A stretch of DNA of 64,000 bases from Ailurus styani. Lineage: Eukaryota; Chordata; Mammalia; Carnivora; Ailuridae. The notes under the pieces were generated by a model. That model saw only the letters and a program-made list of their open reading frames with translations, did not search any database and was not told the DNA's origin. The stretch covers positions 99,661 through 163,660 of the forward strand of contig LNAC01001219.1 in the NCBI GenBank assembly GCA_002007465.1. Reading direction: 5' to 3'. Within the stretch, counting starts at the first letter, position 1; each line of letters opens with the position of its first letter. Of this stretch, positions 12,401 through 25,394 are shown in pieces. The position numbers and the translations under genes were made by a program.

Positions 12401-12895
12401 CAGTTTTTGGGAGTTTTTGATCACTGCTTCAATCTTTTAACTGGTTATTGATCTGTTCAGGTTGTCAATTTCTTCCTGTTTCAGTCTTGGTAGTTTATAA
12501 GTTTCCAAGAATGCATCCATTTCTTCCAGGTTGCTTAATTTATTGGCATATAGTTGTTGACAATAATTTCTGATTATTTTTTTCTATTTCCTTGGTGTTA
12601 GTTGTGATCTCTCCTTGTTCAGTCATAATTTTATTAATTTGGGTCCTTTCCCTTTTCTTTTGGATAAATCTGGCCAGTGGTTTGTTGATCTTATTAATTC
12701 TTTCAAAGAACCAGCTTCTAGTCTTGTTGATCTGTTCTACTGTATTTCTGGTTTCTAATTCACTGATTTCTGCTCTAATCTTAATTATTTCTCTTCTTGT
12801 GCATGGCTTAAGGTTAATTTGTTGTTTTTTCTCCAGTTCTTTAAGGTGTAAATTTAGTTGGTCTACATTTTGCTTGAAGTGATGGAATGTTTATT
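9432..12895 (-). mobile_element. 5'-truncated L1, antisense (3' UTR to mid ORF2)
   Basis: About 3.2 kb of L1 excluding a nested SINE. The minus strand carries the 3' UTR, then ORF2 pieces (for example T-M-E-Y-Y-S-A-I-R at 9768-10022; [10 protein letters not shown] near 11490; reverse-transcriptase region at about 11.6-12.5 kb), broken by several stops and frameshifts. It ends within ORF2 at about 12.9 kb. Intermediate age: frames are broken but still readable. Confidence 0.85.
11047..11340 (-). mobile_element. CAN SINE in L1, with artefactual 80-bp duplication at an N
   Basis: Antisense SINE ending GAGCCACCCAGGCGCCT. The target-site duplication GCAGCATAGACATTTT sits on both sides (near 11053 and 11341-11356). 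The first about 80 nt (11047-11125) are repeated almost exactly at 11127-11206 across a single N at 11126, so one copy is probably an assembly duplicate. Confidence 0.85.
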
Positions 12896-13242
12896 TTAAG
12901 TAGAATAAGAAAGTTTAGGTATGCACTTTTTAAATTCCTAGAGCAAACATAAACAAATAGAATATAAATATATATTACCAGAATACAATAATCAAGTTAA
13001 AATGGAAGACTAAAAGTGTTAGAATAATTCATAAGAAGGCAAGAATGAAAGAACAGAGGAAAAAAGCACAGAGACAAATATTAACCAAATGTAATATGGA
13101 AGCCTTAAATTCAACTATATGAATAGCTTTATTAATTCTAAATGGACTAAATATGTCAATTAAAATGGCAGAGATCATCATATTGGACTTTAAAAAGGCC
13201 CAATTATACATTATTAAAAACGTACATTGAAAATAAATATTG

Positions 13243-13443
13243 GGGGTGCCTGGGTGGCTCAGTGGGTTAAAGCCTCTGCCTTTGGCTCAGATCATGATCT
13301 CAGGGTCCTGGGATCGAGGCCCGCATCGGGCTCTCTGCTCAGCGGGGAGCCTGCTTCCTCCTCTCTCTCTGCCTGCCTCTCTGTCTACTTGTAATCTCTC
13401 TCTGTCAAATAAATAAATAAAATCTTAAAAAAAAAGAAAAAAA
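13243..13443 (+). mobile_element. Young CAN SINE (type copy for this window)
   Basis: GGGGTGCCTGGGTGGCTCAG at the tRNA-like head, B-box GATCGAGGCCC, CTCTCTGCCTGCCTCTCTG, then CAAATAAATAAATAAAATCT and an A tail. AAATATTGG-like words flank it. The head sequence is the basis for assigning a non-dog caniform carnivore. Confidence 0.92.
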
Positions 13444-13596
13444 ATATTGGTTAAAATAAATCAAAAGTATATATAATGAATGAATAGTATAGAAAAATAT
13501 GCACAATACTAACACTAAAAGCTGGAGAAATATTAATATGAAAAATTGGCTTTAAAACAAGATGTAAGGGACACAATCAGACATTAAATAATTGTA

Positions 13597-13785
13597 AAGG
13601 GGCTTAGGTGGCTCAGTTGGTTAAGTGTCTGCCTTCAGCTCAGGTCATGATCCCATGGTCCTGGGATCAAGCCCATGCCAGCAAGGAGTGTGCTTCTCCC
13701 ACTTCCCTCTGCCCCTCCCCCTGCTCATGTTCTCTCTCTGTCTCTCAAATAAAGTCTCTAAAAATAAAAACAAAGAAACCTAGTA
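13597..13785 (+). mobile_element. CAN SINE, sense
   Basis: GGGGCTTAGGTGGCTCAGTT, GTCATGATCCCATGGTCC, CTCTCTGTCTCTCAAATAAA and an A-rich tail. Somewhat diverged. Confidence 0.88.
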
Positions 13786-14205
13786 AATTCATTGAGACCA
13801 TTAATACTTCTAAATTAACAAATTTTAACTTTATAACAAAGCTTCAAATACATGAAGTGAAAACTGGTAGGATAATATTTGAAGACATCAACACTACTCT
13901 TTTAGTAGACTGAAAACAATAGGAGTTAGGATACCTAAATAGGAATCTCAATCAATTTGACATTGATAAAAGACTCTAAAAACAACTGTAGAACTATTTT
14001 TCAATTGCACATAGAACATACACTAAAAATAAAATACAGGTGACAGACGTACTTTAACATGTTTGAAGTAAGAGAAATCATACAAATTATGTTCTATGAT
14101 CAAAAATTAATTATATATCAAAAAAAGAAATATAAATAAATCACACCCCACCCCTAGCATTCAGATATTAAGCAACGCATTGCTAAATAGAATATAAATC
14201 AAGGA

Positions 14206-14415
14206 GGATGGGGTGCCTGGGTGGCTCAGATGGTTAAGCATCTGCCTTCAGCTCAGGTCATGATCTCAGAGTCCTGGGATTGAGCCCCACATTGGGCTCC
14301 CTGCTCAGCCAGGAGCCTGCTTCCCCCTCTTTCTCTGCCTGCCTCTCTGCTTACTTGTGAACTCTCTCTCTCTCTCTCTGTCAAATAAATAAATAAAATC
14401 TTTAAAAAATAATTT
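14206..14415 (+). mobile_element. CAN SINE, sense
   Basis: GGGGTGCCTGGGTGGCTCAG at the head, CTTACTTGTGAACTCTCTCT, CAAATAAATAAATAAAATCT at the end. AAGGAG-like words on both sides may be the target-site duplication. Confidence 0.9.
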
Positions 14416-15780
14416 AAAAAAATTTTTAAAAAGGAGAAAATAACCAAGAAATAAAAAATATTTTGTATGAAAATGAAAATGCATCATATCATTATTTATG
14501 GGTATAGTTAAAACAGTGCTTAGAGAAGAACTTATTAAATTATATTCTTATATTTTAAAAAGTCTCAAATTATTTTTCTAAAATTCCACATTAAAAATTC
14601 TTTAAATGAATGAAATAAACCCAAAACAATGAAAGGGAAATAAACAATAAAGATAATATCAGAAATAAATGAAATTTAAAACAGAACATTAGGAAAATCA
14701 ATAGCTAAGATTGTACTTTGAAAAAATAATGAAATTGATCAACTTCTAGCAAGATTGGCAAGTAAAAAATATACACATACGTATGAGAAGTCATTGATTA
14801 CCAAGATAAAGATGAAGGAAGGCAATGACTAAAAATTTAGAGACATTGAAAAGTAGACAAATTGTTATCAAATTCAAGCTTAAAAGTTCATCAAATTATA
14901 AGAAATGAGCAATTTCTTTGAAAGATGCAAATGGAAAAACTTCTTACAGAAGAAATAGATAATGTGAATAGTCCTATATCTATCATTGAATAAATTGAAT
15001 TTGTAGGTTAAAATTTTTAAACAGGGAAAAATCCAAGCCCAGTTGGTTTCAGTGGGAATTCTAGTGAACATTTGAAAAAGAAATAACATCAATCCACAAA
15101 CAACTTCCAGAATATAGAAGAGGTAGAAAAGTATTTTACCTCACTTTATAAAACCATTATCATGATATCAATGTCAGGTGAAAATTCTAAAAGAAAAGTA
15201 TAGGTCAATATTTACAAGAACATAGAGAAAAATTCTGAGAAAAATATTAACAAGTAAACATATCAATACATGGAAAAGATAATGTAGTCTGTCTAAATCA
15301 GGTTTAGTCCAGGAATGCAAAACTGGTCCAACATTAAAAAAAAGTGACAAATATAATTTACCATAACACAATCTAAAAAAGAAAAATAATGTGATCATTA
15401 CAATAAAGACATAAAACACATTAGATAAAAAAATCAATATCCATATTTCCATTCCTGTTGAAAACTATCAGCAAACTAGAAATATATGTAAAAGTCTTTA
15501 ACCTGATATAGGGCATCTACAAAGAAAACTACAGTTAACATCACCATTAATGAAGAAAGACTGAATAACATTTTCCCCCCAAATCAGATGAGGCAAGGAT
15601 GTCCGCTCTCATCAGTCTCATTGAACATCATAGTAGAGGGTCTAGCCAGATCGATATAGCAAGAAAAAGAAATTTAAATATGCACATTGGAAAAAAAGAA
15701 ATAAGACAGTCTCTATTTCTAGGTGATATGATTGTCTACATACAGGGGATGCAAGAAGTCAGATTCTAGAAAGGATAAGT

Positions 15781-16461
15781 AAGTTTAACAAGAGAAACTT
15801 AGTCCCATAAGGAAAAATAAAATTGAAAAAAAGAAAATGATTAAACAAGTTCAGACCTGGCAGATCAAAGTCTAAATGTGGAAAAGGGACTTGAAAATTT
15901 GTGAGGAGTAAAATGGCAGCCCAGGAGAAGCATTACCTCTGGGAAAAAAGTCAGATCTATAGAGAAAAGGAAGGAGGAAAGGATCAACTAAGAGAGATAA
16001 ACTAAGGATCATTCAGAAGGAAAGGGATAAAAGGATAGATAATACTTGGTCTCCCCTGTTTCCAAAAACATTAATAAAGTAACTGCAAAGATGAGAACAT
16101 GCTGATAGATGAAAACATCCTGAAATAGATACTCTGTCCATTAAATAAACATCCAAGACACTTCCATATAAGACTATAACTAAAAGTCAGAAAATGCAAA
16201 CTAAATCCTTCATACAAACAAAAATATCCCCCAAATTAAGTATAAAACTTAAGAAGACAGTTATATCACACTGAAAACTGTATTAAATATGTTTAAGCAT
16301 TTCATGACATGGAAAAAAAAGACCACCTTGAATCAAAAATGCAAATACAGAGGACAGAAATGGAAAAAGAAAAAGGAAATTGCACAAGGGTTCACTGAAA
16401 TAAAAAGAGAAATTTTGAAAGAATGAAAAATAAAGAAGAGAGATTCAGATGAAAACTTTGT
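15781..16461. other. A-rich intronic sequence, not classified
   Basis: No open frame, splice site or named repeat that I can support. Composition suggests further ancient L1 material. Confidence 0.3.
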
Positions 16462-16672
16462 AAAGAAGACAAACCATAAGAGACTCCTAATCTCACAAAA
16501 CAAACTGAGAGTTACTGGGGGGTGAGAAGGTAGGGAGAGGGTGGCAGGGTTATGGACATTGGGGAGGAAGGTTTGTGCTATGGTGAATGCTGTGAAAGGC
16601 GTAAGCCTGATGATTCACAGACCTGTACCCCTGGGCAAATAATAATAATAAAAATAAATTAAAAAAAAAGAA
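16462..16672 (+). mobile_element. Young L1 3' UTR insertion, sense, 5'-truncated
   Basis: ACAAACCATAAGAGACTCCT through GATTCACAGACCTGTACCCC to AATAATAATAATAAAAATAA matches the 3' UTR of the recent L1 (minus strand of 33951-34140). About 205 nt long with a poly(A) tail. Confidence 0.85.
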
Positions 16673-16999
16673 TATTGAAGAAAAAGAAAAAAAACACAGA
16701 GAATTTTTAAAGTTTTTTTCTTTTTTTAAGAAAAAGGATCAGAAATGAGTGGTAGAAATGCCAGAAAAAAAAGATTGAACATTCTTCCTTGGTGATTCAG
16801 GAGAATGAAGACAATTGAAAGAAAAAGAAAATCAAAGTAGTGAACCAGTAGTCATATTTAAAAACAAAACCCAAGAAAATATTTCAAGTAAAAACAAAAT
16901 TGACCCAGAAAAATCAAGTCTAAAACAAATTCAAGTACTGGTATCAAAGTTTAAATTTAATTTTAAAAAAATTATAAGACCCCCCCCCCCAGAAGAAAA

Positions 17000-19448
17000 C
17001 AAAACCTCTAAACAACTGCAGAGTTTGTCCCCAGTGATAGCAACAAAGGAATGAGTTTTCTCACACAGCTGGCACTATTTGGCTTGAGTGAGATGGAGCA
17101 CAGACTGAGGTTTTTTGCTTTTTTTTCAAAGAGCAAAGGAAGCAAAGGTGTCATTGGCCATAGTCTTACAGTGCACACCCCAAGAGGTCAGCCTCAAACA
17201 CCACAGACCACTGAAATACTTTCTCAGTCAAAACCAATCCATAAAGACCGGGAGGGGTAGCCTCATTTTCAGCTACGCAGACAACAAAGCAAACATAAAG
17301 GGGACATGAAGAATCAAGAAAACATGACACAGTCAAAGGAAAAAGGCAAATCTTCAGTAACAAACCCTGAAGAATGGAGATCTATACAATGTCTGACAAA
17401 GAATTGAAAATAATAATGTTAAGGAGCTTAGTGTATTACAATGGAACACGAATAGCTCAAAAAAAAAACAGGAAAAGAATACATGGATAAAATGTAAGTT
17501 CAACAGTGAGATAGAAACTTTTTTAAAGAACCAAAGAGAAATACTGTAGCTGAAAAATGTAATAACTAAGTTTAAACATTCGCTAAAGGTTTTTGAAAAA
17601 AGACACGATAGAGCAGAAGGTGCAACCCACAAAAACAGAGATCATTTGAAATTATGCTCTCAGAGTAACAAAAAGAAAAAAATAATAATAAAAAAGAGAG
17701 GAGAAAGTCTAATGCACTATGGGAGCAATCAAGTGAATCCATATATATATTATGAGACTCCCACAATGAGAAGAGAAAGAAAAAGAGTGCAGGAAGTCTA
17801 TATAAAGAATTATTTACAAATACAGGGTAAGAAATAGACATACAGCTTCATGAAGCCCCAAGTTATTAATAGGTTTAATGTACATATTATAATTAAATTA
17901 ACAAAAGTCAAAGACAAAGAAAAATTTTGAAAGCAGCAAGAAAAAATGATTCATCCAAAAAAAAAAAAGAAAAAAGAAAAACAAAACAAAACATGGAGCC
18001 TCCAGTAGGACTGTAAGTGGATTTCTCAGCAGAAATCTTGCTGGAGAGAAGGATGATAGATAATATGTTCAAAATACTGAAAAAGAAAAAGTGCCAAAAA
18101 GAATATTATACCTAGAAAATCTGCACTTCAAAAATTAAGGAGAGATAAGCACATTCTCAGACAAAAGGAGTTCTTCATTACTAGGCATGCCTTACCAGGA
18201 AAGCTGAAGGGAGTTCTTTAAGCTGAAATGAAGGGAAACTAATTAGCACATGAAAGCATGTAAAGTATAAAATTCACTGGTAAAAGTAAATAATTAAATA
18301 CAATATACTCTAATACTGTGTTGGTGGTAAATAAACACTTTCAACTCTAGTACAAAATTTTAAAGATAATAGTAATAAAAGTAATTATAACTATAATAAT
18401 TTATTAGTGTTTACACAATATAAAAAGATGTAAGCTGTGACATCAATAATATACAGAGAATGTGGGGAGGAGAAAAGTGTAATGTCATCTAAAGCAATCA
18501 AAATTTGCTTTCAGTTTAAAATAGACTGTTATAAGAGGTTTTATGCCAGCCTCATATTTATGGAAACACAAATAAAAAACTTGTAGTAGCTACACAAACT
18601 ATAAAAGAGAAAGGAATGAAAGCATACCACTACAAAGGAAGATAGCAAGAGAAAAAACAAAGAAATAGAAAACACTCAGAAAGCAATTAACAAAATGGCA
18701 AAAATGAGTTTTCCCCTATATATAATTACTTAATGTGTAAATAGATCAAATTCTGTATCAAAAAACTCTAAATCAAATTAGCTAAATGGAGTTTTAAACA
18801 ATAAGACTCATTTATCTGTTGCTTACAGGAGACTCACTTTAGGTTTAAGGACACACACAGGGTGAATATGAAGGAATGGGAAATTTTCCTTGAAAATTGT
18901 AAGCAAAACAAAGCAGGGATGGCTATATAGCATACAAAATAGATTTTAAGTCAAAACTGTCCAAAGAGAAAAAGAAGGTCATTTATTTTGATAAAAAAGG
19001 TCAATTTATCAATAAAATATAACACTTTAAATATATATTCCCCAGCATTAGAGCCCCTGAATATAGAAAGCACATATTAACCAATCTAAAGAAAGAAATA
19101 AATGACAATACAATAATCATAGGTATCACCGGCACCCCACTTTCTACAATGGATAGATCATTCACATAGAAAATCATAAAGAAACAGCTATTTTGACAAC
19201 ACCATAAAATAAATGAACCTAACAGACTTATAGATTATTCTATAACAAATAGATTATTCCATCTAGCACTAGTAGTATACACATTATTCTCAAGTCTCAA
19301 GGAAAATTCCCCAGGATAGATAATATATTAGGCTAATATAGAAACCAGAGAAACAATTGAAAGTATCAGTGAAACTACAAGCTCTTATTTTGTAAAGATA
19401 AAATTGACAAATCTTTAGTGAGACTAAGAAAATAGAGAGACAACAGTC
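17000..19448 (+). mobile_element. Ancient L1 (5' end, ORF1 and endonuclease part of ORF2), sense
   Basis: Order fits an old mammalian L1: a segment like CCTGAAGAATGGAGATCTAT with GTCTGACAAAGAATTGAAAA (ORF1 start area, 17360-17410), TCATGAAGCCCC and TTTTGAAAGCAGCAAGAAAA (ORF1 C-terminal area, 17850-17950), AGGAGACTCACTTTAGGTTT (endonuclease 'QETH', 18827) and ACAATACAATAATCATAGGT (19110). All frames are decayed. Confidence 0.65.
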
Positions 19449-19462
19449 TTCCATAAATTCTT

Positions 19463-19642
19463 TTTTTTTTAAAAAGATTTTATTTATTTGACAGAGAGAG
19501 AGAGAGAGGGAACATAAGAGGGGAGAAGGTCAGAGGGAGAAGCAGACTCCCTGCGGAGCTGAGTCCTGAGCTCCCAGGACTCTGGGATCGTGACCTGAGC
19601 AGAGGGCAGTTGCTTAACCAATTGAGCCACCCAGGTGCCCTC
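19463..19642 (-). mobile_element. CAN SINE, antisense, with target-site duplication
   Basis: TTAAAAAGATTTTATTTATT start and AATTGAGCCACCCAGGTGCC end. Flanked by TTCCATAAATTCTT (19449-19462) and TTCTATAAATTCTT (19643-19656). Confidence 0.92.
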
Positions 19643-19659
19643 TTCTATAAATTCTTGAT

Positions 19660-21554
19660 AATGTTGCCCAGTCTTTCTACCACATCTTACTCTGAGGACT
19701 TTTATTATTCAGAAATCTAAAAATCTCACCCAACTAAGTTCGTTCTGTTTTGCATTTTAAAGAAAACGATTATTATAAAAAGGCAAAATACACAAAAAGG
19801 AAATAATGTGGCACAATAATAACTATACATATTCACATATAAACAGGCACACTTCTGGTATACTTTTATTTACATACTTTGTGTGTATATTATGTGTAAA
19901 TGAACATGCCTTCATATATGTATGTAATATGTAAAACTACATTTAGATTGCTACCAAATTATTATTTAAAATAATGTAGTGAGGAACAACTTTGTGCATA
20001 AAACTTATCTATAAAACTATATAATTTTTAGGATACAGTCATACATATGGAATTTCTAGGTTAAAGCCTGTACATGTTTATATTGAGTTTGCTGTTTTCA
20101 TTCTTGAAAATTTCCATCAATGGTGGCTAAAAATGTTTCCTTGAACTTTCCCTGAACTTACCAGCATTTTCCTTTTTGAAAATCTGGCAGGATATATATT
20201 CTTTGCCCCTAGTCATTTTACCAAATTGAAAGGTTTTATGGACCTTTGCTCTCAAAGTCTCTTTTAGTCCCATCTGTTAATGCTTGGGAATCAGAAGTAT
20301 TTGGTTTTTCCAGTCCTTCAAGGCTCTGAATTTCTGGACTTCCTCTATTTACTTCAATATCTGCTTGTTGCAGACCAGATGAATCATTCCTGAAACCACT
20401 TATTTCTTAACACACCTCGATGACTGGAGTCAATGCAACTATGTATGTGTATATATATACATATATATGTATATGTGTGTATATATATATAATTATAGAT
20501 ATGAATATAATTATAGATTATAGATATAATTGTAATTATATCTATAATTATAGATATGAATATAAATGTAGACATCGAGATGATATTTCATAGCTCAATC
20601 TGCTTTTGTATTTTCATAAAGATAAGCATTTTACGTGTCCATGTTTGTGTGTGATTTTGACCCCTCTTGTATTTCTTAATTTGTTATTTATCTGAGTTAG
20701 TGTACCTAAATGATAGATGATAAAACTTATTTCTGAGTATATCTAGGTAATTATGAATTAAATGAAATAATTAAATGAAAAGGACATAAGTCCTTTGAAT
20801 TATAGTTTTCTATAAAGTGGGAATAAACAACACCTAATCCCAGGGCTGCTGTGAGGATTAAGTATAATTATGAGAAAAAAACACAATGACCAGAATTTAG
20901 AATATAGCATATATTCAGCAAATGGTAGATTTATTTTTGCTAAAGTTGTATTCAGATATCTGATTCAGTTACTGATTTTTAGATACCTTAAGTATAATTA
21001 AATATTAATATCGGAAGGAAGGAAGAGTTTTGCTTTTCTTATATTTAAAAATATTTTGTCCATTCTTATCATTTGCTTTTTCATTTTCTTTATGATGGTT
21101 TTTGAATTGGAAAATATTCCTGTTTGGTCAAGTATGTTAATTTTGACTATAATGTTTATTGGATATTATTTTTAGAAAGCTTGAATGTTAGAAATATATT
21201 CATCCATATTTGCTTCAAGTTTTTTAATGGTTTGACTGTTTCATATTTATCATTATAATTTATTTGGTGTGGAGACAAGTATGGCTCTTCATTCTTTTTT
21301 TCTTCCCCAACTGTTGCCTTTTTAAAAATCTACCAAAGTAAGTGATACCTCCCTTTTCAGTCATTAATTCTTTTCAGAGTTATTAGGTTGAGATACACAC
21401 TTCATGATAACTAAATTATGGTCAAGTGATTTTACCTTTCTTTCTTCCCTATCAAATTGAAAGTTGGATATAAATAAATGTTACCCACTCTTCTTTAGCC
21501 TTTTGACATTGGTGTAATTCTTTAATTATCTGATAGCTCTTGGCCCTAGGAGTG
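19660..21554. other. AT-rich intron, no gene recognised
   Basis: Contains the simple AT-rich tract at 20430-20580. The rest shows no exon or clear repeat that I can name. Confidence 0.5.
20430..20580. repeat. AT-rich simple repeat with a 15-bp palindrome
   Basis: TATATG/TATAGA-type tract. Positions 20517-20531 and 20534-20548 are perfect inverted repeats with a 2-nt spacer, a potential cruciform. Confidence 0.8.
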
Positions 21555-21568
21555 ATGTTGCATATTTG

Positions 21569-21749
21569 TTTTTTTTTTAAGATTTTATTTATTTATTTGA
21601 CACACACAGAGAGAGATTACAAGTAGGCAGAGAGGCAGGCAGAGAGAGAGGAGCAGAGAGCTTGATGCTGTCCTTGATCCTAGGACCCTGAGATCATGAC
21701 CTGAGCCAAAGGCAGAGGCTTTAACCCACTGAGCCACCCAGGTGCCCAA
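21569..21749 (-). mobile_element. CAN SINE, antisense, with perfect 14-bp target-site duplication
   Basis: TTTTTAAGATTTTATTTATT start and GAGCCACCCAGGTGCCC end. ATGTTGCATATTTG occurs at 21555-21568 and again at 21750-21763. Confidence 0.93.
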
Positions 21750-22039
21750 ATGTTGCATATTTGAATATATAGGTGCTTACAAAGGAGTTTCCCTCCATTC
21801 CACAGAGAAGGAAAACCTGCAAGAAACACTATTATTAAGGGATACCCCTTCAAGTAAAATCACTTTTCCTGGGACAGAAAATCTGGGCCCACAGCATTAT
21901 TTATCTAATCACTATTCTTTTATGCTATTTGGAATTATAAGTAATGTCTTTCTCAATTTCTTCAGAAATTTTAAAAGAAAGTCAAGATTTCCATGCAAAG
22001 GAGTTTTCTGTAGGAGATTTAAATTTTTTACATATTAAT

Positions 22040-24165
22040 TGTGGGGTGCACACCTAATTTTAGAATATTTGTAGCATCACAAAATAAACTATAATCATTA
22101 ATAGTCACTTCCCATTTTCCCCTCCTTCTAGTTTTTGGCAACCATTGATCTACTTTCTGTCTCTATGGATTTGCCTATTCTGTATATTTCATATAAATGG
22201 AATGATTTAACATGTGATTGTGATGGGCTTCTTTCACTTTCAAGGTTCATCCACTTTGCTGCATGTATCAGTAATTCATTTACTTTTATTGGCAAATCAT
22301 ATTCCTTGTATGGATATAAAACATCAGTTTATGAACATTTCAGTTGTTACCACTTTTTGGTTATTCTGACAACATTAGTATGAATATTTGTACACAAGTT
22401 TTTGTGTGGATTTATGTTATGTTTCATTTATTTGGGGCATATAGTCAGGAACAGATTTCCAGAGTCAAATGGTAGTTTTGTGTTTAATGTTTTAATGTTT
22501 TATCAAATGTCCAGAGTGGCAGCATTTCTTTCATGAGGTTTTGATTCCTTGTGTTTCTGGCTATCATTGACTGTATTGGTCATTTTAGTTTAAAAAAAAT
22601 ACTTGCATAAATAATTTGATGCCTATAACAACATTCTTACTCCAGAGAGCATTCACCTAATTTTGATAGTTTCCTTTTCCAAAAGATTTTAATTTTGATG
22701 AAGTCAAATTTATCTATTTTTTTTTCTTTTGTTGTCTGTGTTTTTGGTATCATGGCCAAGAATTCATTAACAAAACAATATTGTGAAGATTTTCTCTATG
22801 TTTTCTTCCAAAAGTTATATGGCATTAGCTCTTATTTTTACTCCTTGTTCTATCTTGGGTTAACTTTTGTCTATGATAATGATAAAGGTTTATTTTCATT
22901 CTTTTGCATGTGGGTATCCAGTTTTCTTAGCATTATGGTTGAGGAAGCTGTTCTTTCCCCAGTGAATGGTCATGGTACCTTGTCAATAATGAACTGACCA
23001 TATATATAAAGATTTATTTCTGGGCTCCTCTTCTTATTTAATTGGTCCATATATCTGTCCTTATGACAGTATCACACCATTTTGATTACTGTAGCTTTGT
23101 AATAAGTTTTGAAATCAGGAAGTGTGAGTCCTTCCATTTTGTTCTTCTTTTCCAAGATTGTTTTGGTCATTCAGAGTCTTTTGAGGTGCCATTTGAATTT
23201 TATGATGTTTTGTCTGTCTTGCACACACAAAAAACCCTAAATGTTATTATGGATTACATTGAATTTGTAGACTAGAGTATTATTATAATCTTAACAAATA
23301 TTAAGCCTTCCAATTGGTGAACTTGGGATGCCTTTCCATTTATTTATGTCTTCAATATCTTTCAACAATATTTTGTAGTTTTTAGTGTACATGACTTCTG
23401 TTCATTAAGTTACATTTTATTTAAAGTATTTTATTCTTTTTGATGCTATGTAAATGGGATTGTTCCTTATTTCCTTTTAAGTTTCTTATTGTTAATACAT
23501 AGAAGCGAAACTAATTCTGCATGTTAACTTTGTATCCTGCAACTTTGCTGAATTTTTTAGTGCTAAAAGTTTTGGGGTTTTTTTCTTGCAAGTGCAGTCT
23601 TGGTGTTTGTTAGCTATAAGATCATATCATCTGTGAAAATAAAAATTTACTTTTTCTTTCCAATTTGGATGTCTTTGATTCCATTTTCTTGTCTAATGCT
23701 CTAGCTAGAAATTTCAATATATTTAATATAAGTGGCAAAAATAGCCATCCTTGTCTTGTTCATGAATTTAGAAAAATAAAAAACTTTCAGTCTTTCACAA
23801 CTGAGCATATATAATGTTAGTTGTAAATTTTTTACATACGTCTTTAATTGTGTTAAGGAAGTTACCTTCTATTTCTAGATTATTGAGTGTTTTATTTTTG
23901 GTCATGAAAATGTGTTGAATTTTTTCCTAAATTACTTTTTAACATTATGTATTGTCTACTGACTTTTGCACACTGAACTATCATCCTTAAAACGCAGGAA
24001 TAAATCCCAGTGTATCATCAAGAATAATCCTCTTAGTATGTTGCTATTTTGGTTTGCTTTAGTATTTTGTTGAGGCATTTGTTCCAATATTTATGATGGA
24101 TCTTTGTTTGTAGTTTTCTTTTCTTGGAATGCCTTGTCTGTCTTTTGTATCCTGATTAGGAGAGC
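22040..24165 (-). mobile_element. Old L1, antisense (3' UTR and 3' half of ORF2)
   Basis: Minus-strand L1: CATGTGATTGTGATGGGCTT, TATGGTTGAGGAAGCTGTTC, ATTACTGTAGCTTTGTAATA (the conserved 'YYKA' region near 23080-23110) and CATCCTTGTCTTGTTCATGA (RT region). Frames heavily broken; clearly older than the L1s at 24.4 and 33.95 kb. Confidence 0.75.
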
Positions 24166-24845
24166 AGAGGTATTTATAATAGGATGAGAGATTAACAATG
24201 ATCACTTGGATACTAAATCTCTTTTTCTTCCTTATATAGCCAGGGAGTTTATCTCCTTTAGTCCATAAGATTTGTCTTCTCTACAGAAATGGCACAGGAA
24301 TCATCAGGCATAAGGTGATTGACTTGTGACCATACTAAATACTGGCATATTAGTTGAACATTTACATACTAAATGATGAAAATTTCTTTTTTTAAATTTT
24401 AATTCTTAAATTTTTAAAATTATTTTTAATTTAAAACCAATTAATTAACATATAGTGTACTAACAGTTTCAGAGGTAGAGTTTAGTGATTCATCAGTTGC
24501 ATGTAACACTCAGTGCCCATTACACTACATTCCCTCCTTAATCCTCCTTAATGCCCATCACCCAGTTACCCTATCCTTCCACCCACCTCCCCTCCACCCA
24601 CCCTCAGTTTGTTTCCTATAGTAAAGAGTCTTTTATGGTTTGTTTTCTCTGATTTCATCTTATCTTATTTTTTTCCTCCCTTTCCTATGTTCATCTGTTT
24701 CTTTTCTTCCACGTATGTGTGAAATCATATAATTGTCTTTCTCTGACTGACTTATTTCACTTAGCATAATATCCTCTAGTTCCATGCATATCATTGTAAA
24801 TGGTAAGATTTCATTCTTTTTAATGGCTTAGTAATATTCCATTCT

Positions 24846-24847
<2 letters not shown>

Positions 24848-24892
<45 letters not shown>
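24848..24892. repeat. (GT)n microsatellite
   Basis: About 45 nt of uninterrupted GT inside L1 sequence, at the place where the related L1s read CATTGTATATATATAC. Confidence 0.95.
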
Positions 24893-24893
<1 letters not shown>

Positions 24894-25344
24894 CACTTTT
24901 TTATCCATTCATCTATTGATGAACATCTGGGCTCTTTCCATATTTTGGCTATTGTGGAAATTGCTGCTAGAAATATCGGAGTGCATGTATCACTTCAAAT
25001 TACTATGTTTGTATCCTTTGGGTAAATACCTAGTAGTGCAATTGCTGGTTTGTAGGGTAGCTCTATTTTTAACTTTTTGAGGAACTTCCATACCAATTTC
25101 CAGAGTGGATGCACAACTTTGCATTCCCACCAACAGTGCAAGAAGTTCCCTTTTTCTGTATCCTCACTACTACCTGTTGTTTTTTGTGCTGTTATTTTAG
25201 CCACTAGAATAGGTGTGAAGTGTTATCTCATCATGATTTTACTCTGTATTTCCCTGATGATGGGCATCTTTTCATGTCTGTTAGCCATCTGAGTGACTTC
25301 TTTGGAAAAATGTCTATTCTTATCTTCTGCCCATTTCTTAACTG

Positions 25345-25346
<2 letters not shown>

Positions 25347-25393
<47 letters not shown>
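25347..25393. repeat. (GT)n microsatellite
   Basis: About 47 nt of GT in L1 ORF2 where related copies have a short GGGTGTTG-containing segment. Confidence 0.95.

Positions 25394-25394
<1 letters not shown>

Larger units (their letters stand above)
12900..15780 (+). mobile_element. Ancient L1, sense orientation (EN-RT region), with three nested SINEs
   Basis: Degraded L1 ORF2 on the + strand. Recognisable words are GAATTCTAGTGAACATTTG, CTTTATAAAACCATTATCA and ATCAGATGAGGCAAGGATGT (the conserved 'RQGCPLSP' area near 15585-15610). Too diverged for any continuous frame. Interrupted by SINEs at 13243, 13597 and 14206. Confidence 0.65.

Noticed and set aside
13243..13320. tRNA-like A and B boxes considered as a tRNA gene
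   Set aside because: Part of a SINE with CT-rich body and A tail; no cloverleaf.
16815..17837. Several short plus and minus frames considered as a host gene
   Set aside because: Sequence matches degraded L1 5' end/ORF1; frames short and overlapping on both strands.
24850..25080. ORFs rich in C-V-C-V or H-T-H-T residues
   Set aside because: Translations of GT/CA microsatellites.
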